DNA of 64,000 nucleotides from Gammaproteobacteria bacterium (GTDB lineage: Bacteria; Pseudomonadota; Gammaproteobacteria; Pseudomonadales; Ketobacteraceae): assembly GCA_013178375.1 (NCBI GenBank), contig JABLXQ010000020.1, forward strand, positions 1 to 64,000, written 5' to 3'. This document shows, piece by piece, positions 38,244 to 46,903 of this stretch. A model generated the notes under the pieces. It searched no databases and was not told the DNA's origin. It saw nothing but the letters and a program-made list of their open reading frames with translations. The stretch's first letter is position 1; each line of letters opens with the position of its first letter. Both the position numbers and the translations under genes were made by a program.

Positions 38244-39035
38244 GTGAGCGAAATCCGCGAGCCCGCAGTAGCCGGCCTGTTCTACCCGGAAAAACCGCAG
38301 GAATTACAACAGGTCATCAACGACTATCTGGAAACCGCGCCCCATTCCCATCTGGAGCGGCCCAAGGCCATTGTGGTGCCCCACGCCGGTTATGTGTATT
38401 CCGGCAGCATGGCGGCGCGCGCCTATGCGGCACTGGAACATCATGCCCGCGAAATCCGACGGGTGGTGTTGCTGGGGCCTTCGCACCGGGTCGGCTTTCG
38501 CGGTATCGCGTTTTGCAGCGCCGATTCCTACAAGACGCCGCTGGGATTGATTCCGGTGGACCAGTCCGCCTTCGTCGCCATTTCCAATCTGCCCAATGTC
38601 GGCATGCTCGACCGCGCCCATGCCCAGGAACACAGCCTGGAAGTACAGCTGCCGTTCCTGCAATCCGTGCTGCGGGATTTCACGCTGGTGCCGTTGGTGG
38701 TGGGTGACGTGGAGCCGGAGGATGTGGCCAAGGTGCTGGAAAAACTCTGGGGCGGGCCGGAGACGCTGATCGTGATCAGCTCCGATCTGAGCCACTACCA
38801 TGACTATGCGACAGCATGCGAACTCGATACGGAAACCTGCCACGCGGTGGAAAGCTGCCGCCCCGATCAGATCGGTTACGAGCAGGCCTGCGGCCGCATT
38901 CCGCTGAATGGCTTGCTGCAACTGGCACAACGCAAGCATCTGAAAGTCACCACGCTGGGCCTGTGCAACTCCGGCGACACGGCCGGTGACCGCCAGCGCG
39001 TGGTTGGATACGGCGCCTGGGCGTTTTCCGAATGA
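38244..39035 (+). CDS. amrB: AmmeMemoRadiSam system protein B (MEMO1 family)
   Basis: About 263 residues from GTG 38244, which has GAGGT eight bases upstream and gives MSEIREPAVAGLFYPEKP, the normal MEMO N-terminus; ATG 38223 adds seven residues. Family motifs: VPHAGYVYSGSMAARAYAAL, VVLLGPSHRVGF, AQEHSLEVQLPFLQ, VISSDLSHY, with the His/Asp residues that form a dioxygenase-like pocket. The last four bases overlap the next gene (ATGA). The biochemical role of the system is unsettled. Confidence 0.88.
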   Translation: MSEIREPAVAGLFYPEKPQELQQVINDYLETAPHSHLERPKAIVVPHAGYVYSGSMAARAYAALEHHAREIRRVVLLGPSHRVGFRGIAFCSADSYKTPLGLIPVDQSAFVAISNLPNVGMLDRAHAQEHSLEVQLPFLQSVLRDFTLVPLVVGDVEPEDVAKVLEKLWGGPETLIVISSDLSHYHDYATACELDTETCHAVESCRPDQIGYEQACGRIPLNGLLQLAQRKHLKVTTLGLCNSGDTAGDRQRVVGYGAWAFSE

Positions 39036-39586
39036 CGGTGCTGTCGACCACACAGCGTCAACGCCTGCTGGATGTCGCGCGCGAATCCATCCGTCATGGC
39101 CTTGCCTATGGCAAACCGTTGCCCGTGCAGGATGAGGATGCCGCGCTGCTGCAGCCCGGTGCCAGTTTCGTCACGCTGAATCTGCACGACGAATTGCGCG
39201 GTTGCATCGGTTCACTGGAGGCCCATCAACCACTGGTGAAGGATGTGGCACAGAATGCCTTCAGCGCGGCATTTCGCGATTCCCGCTTTCCACCCGTCAC
39301 AGCCCGCGAATTTGATGCGCTCGATCTGCATATATCCATCCTCTCCCCCAGCGAGCCGCTGCATTTTTCCAGCGAAGCCGATCTGCTGCGACAGCTGCGC
39401 CCGGGCATCGACGGACTGGTGCTGACGGACGGCTATCATCGCGGCACCTTCCTGCCGCAGGTGTGGGAGCAGTTGCCGGAACCGGCGGAATTTCTCGCTC
39501 ACCTCAAACGCAAGGCCGGCTTGCCGGTGAATCACTGGAGCCCGACACTGCGGGTGGAACGCTACAGCGTCGACAGCATTCCCTGA
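39032..39586 (+). CDS. amrA: AmmeMemoRadiSam system protein A (AMMECR1 domain)
   Basis: 184 residues, single AMMECR1 domain: SFVTLNLHDELRGCIGSLEA, FRDSRFPPVTAREFDALDLH, VLTDGYHRGTFLPQVWEQLP. LRGCIGS is the invariant patch of the family, with a conserved cysteine. Translationally coupled to the MEMO gene. The third component, a radical SAM enzyme, is usually next door but is not in this window. Confidence 0.92.
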   Translation: MTVLSTTQRQRLLDVARESIRHGLAYGKPLPVQDEDAALLQPGASFVTLNLHDELRGCIGSLEAHQPLVKDVAQNAFSAAFRDSRFPPVTAREFDALDLHISILSPSEPLHFSSEADLLRQLRPGIDGLVLTDGYHRGTFLPQVWEQLPEPAEFLAHLKRKAGLPVNHWSPTLRVERYSVDSIP

Positions 39587-39640
39587 GCACACCACGCCCG
39601 GAGCCGCCTGCTATACTGCGCGCAGCTTCGGAGACGCAGT

Positions 39641-40483
39641 ATGTCCAACGACCTCAGACTGGGCGCTTTCTATTTGCTGCTGGGTGAATTCCTGCTGGCA
39701 ATGATGGCGGCGCTGATCAAACACCTGTCCGGCGATGTGCCGCAGGAAGTACTGGTGTTCAGCCGCAACCTGTTCGGTCTGGTGGCACTGTTGCCGATCG
39801 TGCTGCACCAGGGCGTGCGCAATCTGAAAACCCGGCGGCTGGGCGTGCATCTGCAACGCTCCATCGTCGGATTGATCGCCATGTACGGCTATTTCTATGT
39901 GATCGCCCACCTGCCGCTGGCAGAAGCGGTACTCGTCAAACTGTCGGCCCCTTTCTTCCTTCCCATCATTGCGTTTTTCTGGCTGAAAGAAAAAATCCGT
40001 CTGCGCACGGCGCTGGCGATCCTGCTGGGATTCGTCGGCGTGATTTTTGTGTTGCGGCCCGGGTCCGACACGTTTCAGCCGGTGGCGCTGGTGGGCATCG
40101 GCGCGGCGGTGCTGGCGAGCCTGGCCAAGGTGACGATCCGCGACATGGCGGATACCGAGCCCACCTATCGCGTAGTGTTCTATTTCGGTCTGCTGGCGAC
40201 GCTGGTGTCGGCAGTGCCGCTGCTGTGGGGTTGGCAGATGCCGCCAGCACACACCTGGATCTGGTTGTTCGTGATCGGTGTGGCCGGCACCGGCGGGCAG
40301 CTGCTGATGACCAAGGCCTACCAGATCGCGAACCCGGGCCAGGTGGGCCCGTACACCTATGCCTCGGTAATTTACGCCGCGATTCTGGGCTGGCTGTTCT
40401 GGGACGAGGCGTTGCTGATCACAACATTGATCGGCAGCGTACTGATCGTGGCGTCCGGCGTGCTCAATATGAAAAAGGCGTGA
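39641..40483 (+). CDS. DMT-family transporter (EamA domains)
   Basis: 280 residues with about ten predicted membrane helices arranged as two EamA repeats (1-135 and 145-280). PLAEAVLVKLSAPFFLPIIA and YTYASVIYAAILGWLFWDEA are the usual end-of-repeat segments. Metabolite exporter of unknown substrate. A possible -10 element (TATACT, about 39611) lies upstream, so it may have its own promoter. The 212-base gap after it contains the palindrome CCGCCACCGTGGCGG (40488-40502) but no T-tract. Confidence 0.85.
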   Translation: MSNDLRLGAFYLLLGEFLLAMMAALIKHLSGDVPQEVLVFSRNLFGLVALLPIVLHQGVRNLKTRRLGVHLQRSIVGLIAMYGYFYVIAHLPLAEAVLVKLSAPFFLPIIAFFWLKEKIRLRTALAILLGFVGVIFVLRPGSDTFQPVALVGIGAAVLASLAKVTIRDMADTEPTYRVVFYFGLLATLVSAVPLLWGWQMPPAHTWIWLFVIGVAGTGGQLLMTKAYQIANPGQVGPYTYASVIYAAILGWLFWDEALLITTLIGSVLIVASGVLNMKKA

Positions 40484-40695
40484 ACCCGCCACCGTGGCGG
40501 ACTTCGACGCCACGTCCCGACCCGCGCCACAACTTCCCCGTTTTTTGTGACAACACAAGCGCTTGCCGGATTGGCTGAATCGCCATCCGCCCTGTCCGGC
40601 GCTGCCAATGTTTTGATCAGGGCGAGCGCACATGATCGGCCACAGTCAGACTACGATTATAAGAAAGCATCAACAGCATTACAGAGGAGCAGCAA

Positions 40696-42003
40696 ATGAG
40701 CCGAGATCCCATCGGGTTCGCCATGGCCACCATGAGCCGCATCGCGGGTTCGACCCTCGTCGAACGCATGGGCTTGCGGGAAACCATCGAGAAAATCACC
40801 TATCAAAGCACCAAGACCGGATTTCAGGCCCTGGGTGCCGCGTCGCGCCAGTTCAAGAGCGTGACCCAATTGCTGAAACCCGCCCGCCTGGACGCTCCGG
40901 CACAACCCAAACTGCAGTTCGATCTGTCGCTGAGTGAAGAACAGCAGATGATGCGCGACAGCGTGCGCCGCTTTGCCGAAGACGTATTGCGCCCCGCCGC
41001 AGCCAAAGCCAACGACGACTGCGCCATGAGTCACGACATTCTGAGCCAGATCGCGGAGCTGGGCCTGGCCTATTACGCCGTGCCGGAAAACCTGGGCGGC
41101 GCCGGCACCGAGCGTTCCCCCGTAACCAGCATGCTGATTGCAGAAGATCTGGCGTGGGGCGACATGGGCCTGGCGGTGGCGATCCTGTCCTCCATGGGCG
41201 TCGCCAACGCACTCACCCAGTGGGGCACCGCCGCGCAGCAATCGAAATACCTGCCGGCCTTCCTTGATGAAAACACCCTGCAGGCCACCATTGCCATCAA
41301 TGAAAAACGCCCGCTGTTCGATCCGCTGAATCTGCAAACCACTGCGCTGCAACAGGGCAATGGCTACGTGCTGCAAGGGGAAAAATCCTCGGTGCCGCTG
41401 GTGGAGAGCGCCGAGCTGTTCCTGGTGGCCGCCACTCTGAACGGCAAGCCGCGCATTTTCATCGTGGAAAGCGGCAGCGAAGGCGTTACCGTGAAAAAGG
41501 AAAATGCCATGGGCGTGCGCGCCGCCGCGCTGGGCAGCATTCATCTGCAACAGGTGAAAGTCGACAAGGATGCGCTGCTGGGCGACGACGAATTCGATTA
41601 CACCGCGTTTATCAACTACGCCCGCCTGGGCTGGTGTGCACTGGCAGTGGGTGCCGCCAAGGCCGTGCTGGAATACACCATCAATTACGCCAACGAACGC
41701 ATCGCCTTTGGCGAGCCCATCAGTCATCGTCAGGCGGTGGCCTTCATGATCGCCAACATCGGCATTGAACTGGATTCCATGCAGGTGATGACGCAGCGCG
41801 CCGTGGCCCTGGCAGAACAGGGCAAGCCGTTCGCGCGGGAAGCCTATCTTGCCCGCGTACTGTGTGCCGACAAGGCCATGGAAATCGGCACGAACGGCGT
41901 GCAGCTGCTGGGCGGACACGGTTTCACGAAAGAACATCCGGTGGAGCGCTGGTATCGCGACCTGCGCGCTGTGGCAATAATGGAAGGCGGCCTGCACCTG
42001 TAA
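40696..42003 (+). CDS. Acyl-CoA dehydrogenase family protein with degenerate FAD motif
   Basis: 435 residues with an N-terminal extension (about 75 residues) before the ACAD fold (LSEEQQMMRDSVRRFAEDVL, LAYYAVPENLGGAG, VQLLGGHGFTKEHPVERWYR). A candidate catalytic Glu is in AIMEGGLHL near the end. The usual TEPxxGSD segment that contacts FAD and substrate is replaced by INEKRPLFDP, so activity or substrate may be unusual. AGAGGAG precedes the ATG. It is 15 bp upstream of a normal acyl-CoA dehydrogenase with which it may form a heteromer; that is inference. Confidence 0.85.
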   Translation: MSRDPIGFAMATMSRIAGSTLVERMGLRETIEKITYQSTKTGFQALGAASRQFKSVTQLLKPARLDAPAQPKLQFDLSLSEEQQMMRDSVRRFAEDVLRPAAAKANDDCAMSHDILSQIAELGLAYYAVPENLGGAGTERSPVTSMLIAEDLAWGDMGLAVAILSSMGVANALTQWGTAAQQSKYLPAFLDENTLQATIAINEKRPLFDPLNLQTTALQQGNGYVLQGEKSSVPLVESAELFLVAATLNGKPRIFIVESGSEGVTVKKENAMGVRAAALGSIHLQQVKVDKDALLGDDEFDYTAFINYARLGWCALAVGAAKAVLEYTINYANERIAFGEPISHRQAVAFMIANIGIELDSMQVMTQRAVALAEQGKPFAREAYLARVLCADKAMEIGTNGVQLLGGHGFTKEHPVERWYRDLRAVAIMEGGLHL

Positions 42004-42018
42004 TCGGGGGACAAATTT

Positions 42019-43221
42019 ATGTATCTGGAATTACCGAAAAAACTGAAAGGTCTGCAAGGCATGGCACACCAGATGGCAGTGGAAATGCTGCGTCCGGTTT
42101 CACGCAAGTACGATCTGGCGGAACACGATTACCCGAAAGAACTGGACATGGTGGCCGCCATGCTCGACGGCATGAACGCCGGCGAGAAGGACGGCGGTGT
42201 TGGCGCCAGTCAGTCCTCGCAAGCGAAAGATAAAGATGCCGGCACCCGCAACGGCGCCAACATGGCAGCGGTGGTGGGTATTCAGGAATTCTGCTGGGGC
42301 GACGTGGGGCTGCTGCTGACTTTGCCGCGTCAGGGCCTGGGCAATGCCGCGATCGGCGCGGTTTCCAATGAAGAACAGAGCAAACGCTTCAAGGGCAAGT
42401 GGGCGGCGATGGCCATCACCGAACCGGGCACCGGTTCTGATTCCGCCAACATTCGCACCACTGCAAAAAAAGACGGCGATTACTATGTGTTGAACGGCGA
42501 GAAGATTTTCGTCACCGCCGGCGCCCGCGCCGACATCGTGGTGGTGTGGGCCACGCTGGATAAAGATGCCGGACGCGCCGCCATCAAATCCTTTGCGGTG
42601 GAGCGCGGCACGCCTGGCATGGAAGTAACCCGCCTGGAACACAAGCTGGGCATCAAGGCGTCCGACACGGCCGTCATTAATTTCACCGACTGCCGCGTGC
42701 ACAAGGACAACCTGCTGGGCAATCCTGAAATCGATGTGAAGAAAGGTTTCGGCGGCGTAATGCAGACGTTCGACAACACGCGCCCGCTGGTGGCCGCGAT
42801 GGCGGTGGGCGTTACCAAAGCCGCGCTGGATCGCACCCGTGAATTGCTGCAGGATCATGTGAACTGCAACTACAGCAAGACCATTCACAATGTGACCGCC
42901 ATTGAAGCGGAACTGTACCGGATGGAAGCCGAGTGGGAAGCCGCCCGCCTGCTGACGCTGAAAGCGGCCTGGATGGCGGATAACGGCCGCCCCAACTCCA
43001 TGGAAGCCTCGGTGGCGAAAGCCAAGGCCGGACGCACCTGCAACACAGTCACCCTGCGTTGCGTGGAGCTCTGTTCAAGTCTGGGCTATGGCGAAACCGA
43101 ACTGCTGGAGAAGTGGAGCCGCGATTCCAAGATCCTGGATATTTTTGAAGGCACCCAACAGATCCAGCAGCTGATCGTGGCGCGGCGCCTGCTGAACAAA
43201 TCCTCTGCCGAATTGAAATAA
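42019..43221 (+). CDS. Acyl-CoA dehydrogenase
   Basis: 400 residues with the canonical elements: AMAITEPGTGSDSANIRTTA (FAD/substrate contact), GEKIFVTAGARADIVVVWAT, HKLGIKASDTAVINFTDCRV, and the catalytic Glu in LDIFEGTQQIQQLIVARRLL near the C-terminus. It introduces the alpha-beta double bond of acyl-CoA in beta-oxidation. Cotranscribed with the preceding divergent paralogue; a strong terminator follows at 43288. Confidence 0.93.
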   Translation: MYLELPKKLKGLQGMAHQMAVEMLRPVSRKYDLAEHDYPKELDMVAAMLDGMNAGEKDGGVGASQSSQAKDKDAGTRNGANMAAVVGIQEFCWGDVGLLLTLPRQGLGNAAIGAVSNEEQSKRFKGKWAAMAITEPGTGSDSANIRTTAKKDGDYYVLNGEKIFVTAGARADIVVVWATLDKDAGRAAIKSFAVERGTPGMEVTRLEHKLGIKASDTAVINFTDCRVHKDNLLGNPEIDVKKGFGGVMQTFDNTRPLVAAMAVGVTKAALDRTRELLQDHVNCNYSKTIHNVTAIEAELYRMEAEWEAARLLTLKAAWMADNGRPNSMEASVAKAKAGRTCNTVTLRCVELCSSLGYGETELLEKWSRDSKILDIFEGTQQIQQLIVARRLLNKSSAELK

Positions 43222-43283
43222 GCATCGGTTATGAGTATCGGTTGACCTCAACGCCGTCATGATCTGCGTCGTGACGGTGTTTG

Positions 43284-44720
43284 TTATGGCAGGTGTCCCA
43301 CCTGCCTTTTTTTTGCCTGCTGGCTTTTTACTGGAATCGTTACCTGGATGCAGAGCCCGCCCAGCGACGCGCTGGTACTCACCCGGACTTCGCCGCCCAG
43401 CAATTCCACCGTGCGCCTGACGATAGCCAGCCCGAGGCCGGAACCGCTCACGGCCCCGTTCTGGATCCGGTAAAAGCGCTCGAATATTTTCTGCTGTTCC
43501 TCTGGCGCTACACCGGGACCACTGTCTTCCACGCTGATCTGCACGCTATCGCCTTCGGCCCTGGCACTCACCAGAATCCGCCCCGCTGGCGGTGCGTACT
43601 TGATGGCGTTGTCCACCAGATTGCGCACCACCAGGGGAACCAGCTGCGGCACTGTCAGTAACGGCAGGCACGACACGTCCGACGTCAGCTCGATGTTCTG
43701 CTGCTTTTGCAATGCCAGCGGATACAGCGCGGCGATTTCCTCGCGCAGCACCGGCAGCAGATCGATTTCCTGTAGGGCATAGCCATGATCGTCCTGCTCC
43801 AGACGGCTCATGGTCAGCAACTGGTTGATCAGCCGGCCGGTGCGATCAACACCGGCGTCCAGTTCATGCAGCAGCTGGATGCGTTCCTGCTCGTCACGCG
43901 CCTTCAGTGCGTTCTGCACGTTCACTTTCAGTACCGACACCGGCGTGCGCATTTCGTGGGAGGCCGTAGCAGTGAAGCGTCGCTCGCTCTCCAGGGAACG
44001 CCGCAGCCGCACCAGCAGGCCGTTGAGGGATTCGACAATGGGACTGATTTCCTGCGGCGTGTTGGCGAGAACGATGGGATCGAGATTGTCCTTGTCCCGC
44101 TGCTGGATATAGCGGTCCAGTTGCACCAGTGGCCGCATACCCCGTTGCAACACCCAAGCCAGCAACAGCAGCAGCACGGGCAGTGCCAGCAACGAGGGGT
44201 ACAGATTGCCCAGCGCTATCTTGCCCACCAGCTCTTCACGCACATCGCTGCGCTCGCCCACGGTGTAGGTCACTTCACCATCCACCAGGGTGAACAGGTA
44301 CCAGTCATGCTGATCGAAATGAATACGATGGTAGCCCGCATCACGGGGAAAGGAATTCAGCGCGGGAAAGTTGTCAGACGCCAGAATCAGCTTGTCGTTG
44401 TGCAGGATCTTGAACATGATCTTGCGTTCATAACTGTGACCGTAGCGGGTGCGTTCTTCCAGATTGTCCTGATCTCCCAGGCTCGCGGGCGCCCAATCAT
44501 GAGTGCTCACGGTGGCAGGCATGACCACTCCGCCGTCCGCTCCACCTGACGCCACCGCCACGGTGGACTTCAATACCCGGGCCGTCTGCGCCAGTTCTGC
44601 GTCAAACAGTTCATCCACTTCATAGTGCGCACGCTCGAAACTGAGCCAGGATGAGCCCAGCAGCACCAACAACACCAGCAGGGAAACCGAAAACAACAAA
44701 AAGACGCGGATCGATTTCAT
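43284..44720 (-). CDS. Sensor histidine kinase, QseC/PmrB type
   Basis: 478 residues: membrane helix 1 (about 5-25), a periplasmic sensor of about 150 residues, membrane helix 2 (about 175-195), HAMP-like segment, HisKA (TATASHEMRTPVSVLKVNVQ) and HATPase (VRNLVDNAIKYAPPAG, VEDSGPGVAPEEQQ, GSGLGLAIVRRTVE). Its ATG overlaps the response regulator stop (ATGA). It is the last gene of a seven-gene operon; its final residues are encoded by the terminator of the convergent operon. The ligand is unknown. Confidence 0.92.
   Translation of the reverse strand: MKSIRVFLLFSVSLLVLLVLLGSSWLSFERAHYEVDELFDAELAQTARVLKSTVAVASGGADGGVVMPATVSTHDWAPASLGDQDNLEERTRYGHSYERKIMFKILHNDKLILASDNFPALNSFPRDAGYHRIHFDQHDWYLFTLVDGEVTYTVGERSDVREELVGKIALGNLYPSLLALPVLLLLLAWVLQRGMRPLVQLDRYIQQRDKDNLDPIVLANTPQEISPIVESLNGLLVRLRRSLESERRFTATASHEMRTPVSVLKVNVQNALKARDEQERIQLLHELDAGVDRTGRLINQLLTMSRLEQDDHGYALQEIDLLPVLREEIAALYPLALQKQQNIELTSDVSCLPLLTVPQLVPLVVRNLVDNAIKYAPPAGRILVSARAEGDSVQISVEDSGPGVAPEEQQKIFERFYRIQNGAVSGSGLGLAIVRRTVELLGGEVRVSTSASLGGLCIQVTIPVKSQQAKKRQVGHLP
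43288..43314 (+). terminator. Rho-independent terminator of the acyl-CoA dehydrogenase pair
   Basis: GGCAGGTG, a 3-nt loop, CACCTGCC, then eight T residues. It lies inside the 3' end of the convergent histidine kinase gene (43284-44720) and encodes part of that protein's C-terminal tail, so it serves two functions. Confidence 0.9.
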
Positions 44721-45385
44721 CCGGCTTTTTCCACCAGATAACCGACACCACGCACCGTGCGGATCAGATCGTTATAGAATTTTTTGCGCAGATGGTGAAT
44801 ATGCACCTCCACCGCGTTGCTGGCGACATCCTGATCCCAATCGTAAATCGCGCGCTCCAGCTGCTCCCGGGTGAGGACCCGTCCGGTATTGACCAGCAGC
44901 TCCTGCAACAGCGCGAACTCCCGCCGCGAAATCTCGACTGGCTGACCCTGGTATTCCGCTTTCATGGAATCGGGATGCAACGTGATGTCCTTGTACTGCA
45001 ACACGGCCGATGCGCGTCCGCTCCGCCGCCGCAGCAACGCCCGCACCCGCGCCATCAGTTCATCCTGGTCGAACGGTTTCACCATGTAATCGTCGGCGCC
45101 CGCATCCAGTCCACCAACGCGATCCTCGATACTGTCGCGAGCGGTGAGAATGATCACCGGCGTGGTCATGCCGCGCTTGCGCAGGGTACTGAGTACGGCT
45201 TTGCCGTCGATATCCGGCAGGCCGAGATCCAGTACCACCAGATCGTATTCGTCCGTTTCCAGACAATGCAGTGCGGACTGTCCGGTGGACATCCAGTCCA
45301 CCGCATAGCCATCCATCTTTAATCCTGTCAGCACGGCGCGTCCCAGCATCGCATCGTCTTCCACCAGCAGTAATCGCATCCTCAC
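44717..45385 (-). CDS. OmpR-family response regulator, QseB/PmrA subgroup
   Basis: 222 residues: receiver (LLVEDDAMLGRA, VVLDLGLPDIDG phospho-Asp, LTARDSIEDR, MVKPFDQDEL) and a winged-helix DNA-binding domain whose recognition region (WDQDVASNAVEVHIHHLRKK) is of the QseB/PmrA type. That subgroup is known to bind YTTAAK-N5-YTTAAK repeats. Exactly such repeats occur upstream of this operon (49788-49825), so autoregulation of the whole locus is likely. Confidence 0.92.
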   Translation of the reverse strand: MRMRLLLVEDDAMLGRAVLTGLKMDGYAVDWMSTGQSALHCLETDEYDLVVLDLGLPDIDGKAVLSTLRKRGMTTPVIILTARDSIEDRVGGLDAGADDYMVKPFDQDELMARVRALLRRRSGRASAVLQYKDITLHPDSMKAEYQGQPVEISRREFALLQELLVNTGRVLTREQLERAIYDWDQDVASNAVEVHIHHLRKKFYNDLIRTVRGVGYLVEKAG

Positions 45386-45416
45386 AGCCTTGTCTTGTTT
45401 TTAGTGCAGTTTCTTT

Positions 45417-46079
45417 TCAATGCAGTTTTTTGCCGACCTGGGCCAGTTTGGCCTGGATTTCCTGGCGACGCCCGGCATCCGCCAGCGGGCGACTGGGACG
45501 GGCCGGCGCCTGCAGGGCCTTGTCGAAATACTGTTTGGCTTTCGGGTACTCGCCCTGCTCCAGCCAATAATCGGCGTAAAAATAGTTGCTGTCGATACCG
45601 GCGGGATTGATTGCAATCGCCTTCTCCAGCAATTCACGGGCTTTCTTGTCGTCACCGAAGCCGATGGGCCAGCCCGGCACCTGATAATACAGGCTACCCA
45701 GTGAAGTATAGGCCGAACCCTGCAGAGCATCCTGCGACAGCTTGAGCGACTGTTCGAACAGGTCACGGGCATCCTTCACCAGTCCGAGCGCACCCAGCCC
45801 GCCTTTCGCGCCGGCCCAGGTGGACAGCACGATACCGCGCCAGATCAGCGGTTCGGGACGACCCGGATTTTGCGCGGCCAGTTGCTGCAGCTGCCCGGCC
45901 AGTTTTTCGAACTCGGCCTCTTTCTGGCTTTTGTCCACCTCATAATTGATATGCGCCCATTGTTCCTGCAGCGTCAGCAGCTGCTCATCGAATGCCGGTG
46001 CCGCCTGCGCCTGCATGGCGACGACACACAGCAGCGTGGCAAGAATGGAGACAACCCTTGTCATATAAGAACCTTTCAT
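45417..46079 (-). CDS. Periplasmic TPR protein in the acyl-metabolite operon
   Basis: 220 residues with a signal peptide (cleavage near AQA-APA). At least two TPR-like units: SAYTSLGSLYYQVPG with KKARELLEKAIAINPAG, and NYFYADYWLEQGEYPKAKQY. Start at ATG 46079 was chosen because it overlaps the SDR stop (ATGA) and has AGAGG seven bases upstream; ATG 46064 is the alternative. Secreted TPR proteins scaffold complexes; here it may connect the enzymes upstream to the sensor kinase downstream, which is inference. Confidence 0.85.
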   Translation of the reverse strand: MKGSYMTRVVSILATLLCVVAMQAQAAPAFDEQLLTLQEQWAHINYEVDKSQKEAEFEKLAGQLQQLAAQNPGRPEPLIWRGIVLSTWAGAKGGLGALGLVKDARDLFEQSLKLSQDALQGSAYTSLGSLYYQVPGWPIGFGDDKKARELLEKAIAINPAGIDSNYFYADYWLEQGEYPKAKQYFDKALQAPARPSRPLADAGRRQEIQAKLAQVGKKLH

Positions 46080-46903
46080 GATTTGACCTCTTGCGATTTG
46101 GATTCGTTGGAAAGGAAACGCTGGATGACCGGCAACTGCTTGCGCAACGCCTTGTCGACGACGCTGGTGAACAGGCCATTCATGAACACGAACAGTTTTT
46201 CCGGCCAGCCGATGAAAAGACGCGGACGTTCGCGCTCGATCGACCGCACCACGCACGCCGCCACCAGCGCCGGCGCGTCCATTTTGTTGCCCAGCTCATT
46301 GTTCATGGCCACCACCGCGGCCTCGTTCATGTCGGTGGCGGTGGCGCGGGGCGCAACGTACACCACCTTGACCCGGGTCTGCGCCAGTTCACGCTGCAGT
46401 GCCTCAGTGAATCCGCGCACGCCGAATTTGCTGGCGCAGTACACCGCAAAACCGGGATATCCGATGCTGCCGAAAGTCGAACCCACATTGACAATCATCG
46501 CCTGCGGCCGTTCCAACAGCGTCGGCAACAGGGCCTGCGTCAACAGAATGGTGCCCTTCAGATTCACATCCAGCATGGCCGCGGTCTGCACCGGATCAGT
46601 CTGCGCCACGCCGGCAAACAGGTTGCGGCCGGCACAATTCACCAGTACATCCACATCCGGATGTTGCAGCGCAATCGCCTGTGCCTGCTGCCACATCAGG
46701 TCACTGCCCAGATCCAGTTGCACCAGCGCCACCTTCGCCTGACCGTGCGCCGACAACAACTGTCGTGCAATCTGTTGCAGGCTCACCAGATTCCGCCCCG
46801 CCAGCACCAGGCGCGCGCCCTGCTGCAGCAGTGCCGCCGCCAGTGCCTTGCCGATGCCACCACTGGCACCGGTCAGCAATACTTTCCTGTCACGCAGCTG
46901 CAT
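46076..46903 (-). CDS. Short-chain dehydrogenase/reductase of the acyl-metabolite operon
   Basis: 275 residues, classical SDR: TGASGGIGKALAAALLQQGA (NAD(P) binding), VLVNCAGRN, the catalytic Ser in NVGSTFGSIG and YxxxK in YCASKFGVRGF. The Arg in LAGRN suggests NADPH preference. The C-terminal region (RLFIGWPEKLFVFMNGLFTS) is hydrophobic and may touch the membrane. It overlaps the upstream gene by 14 bp and the downstream TPR gene by 4. Probably reduces an acyl ketone or aldehyde; substrate unknown. Confidence 0.9.
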   Translation of the reverse strand: MQLRDRKVLLTGASGGIGKALAAALLQQGARLVLAGRNLVSLQQIARQLLSAHGQAKVALVQLDLGSDLMWQQAQAIALQHPDVDVLVNCAGRNLFAGVAQTDPVQTAAMLDVNLKGTILLTQALLPTLLERPQAMIVNVGSTFGSIGYPGFAVYCASKFGVRGFTEALQRELAQTRVKVVYVAPRATATDMNEAAVVAMNNELGNKMDAPALVAACVVRSIERERPRLFIGWPEKLFVFMNGLFTSVVDKALRKQLPVIQRFLSNESKSQEVKS

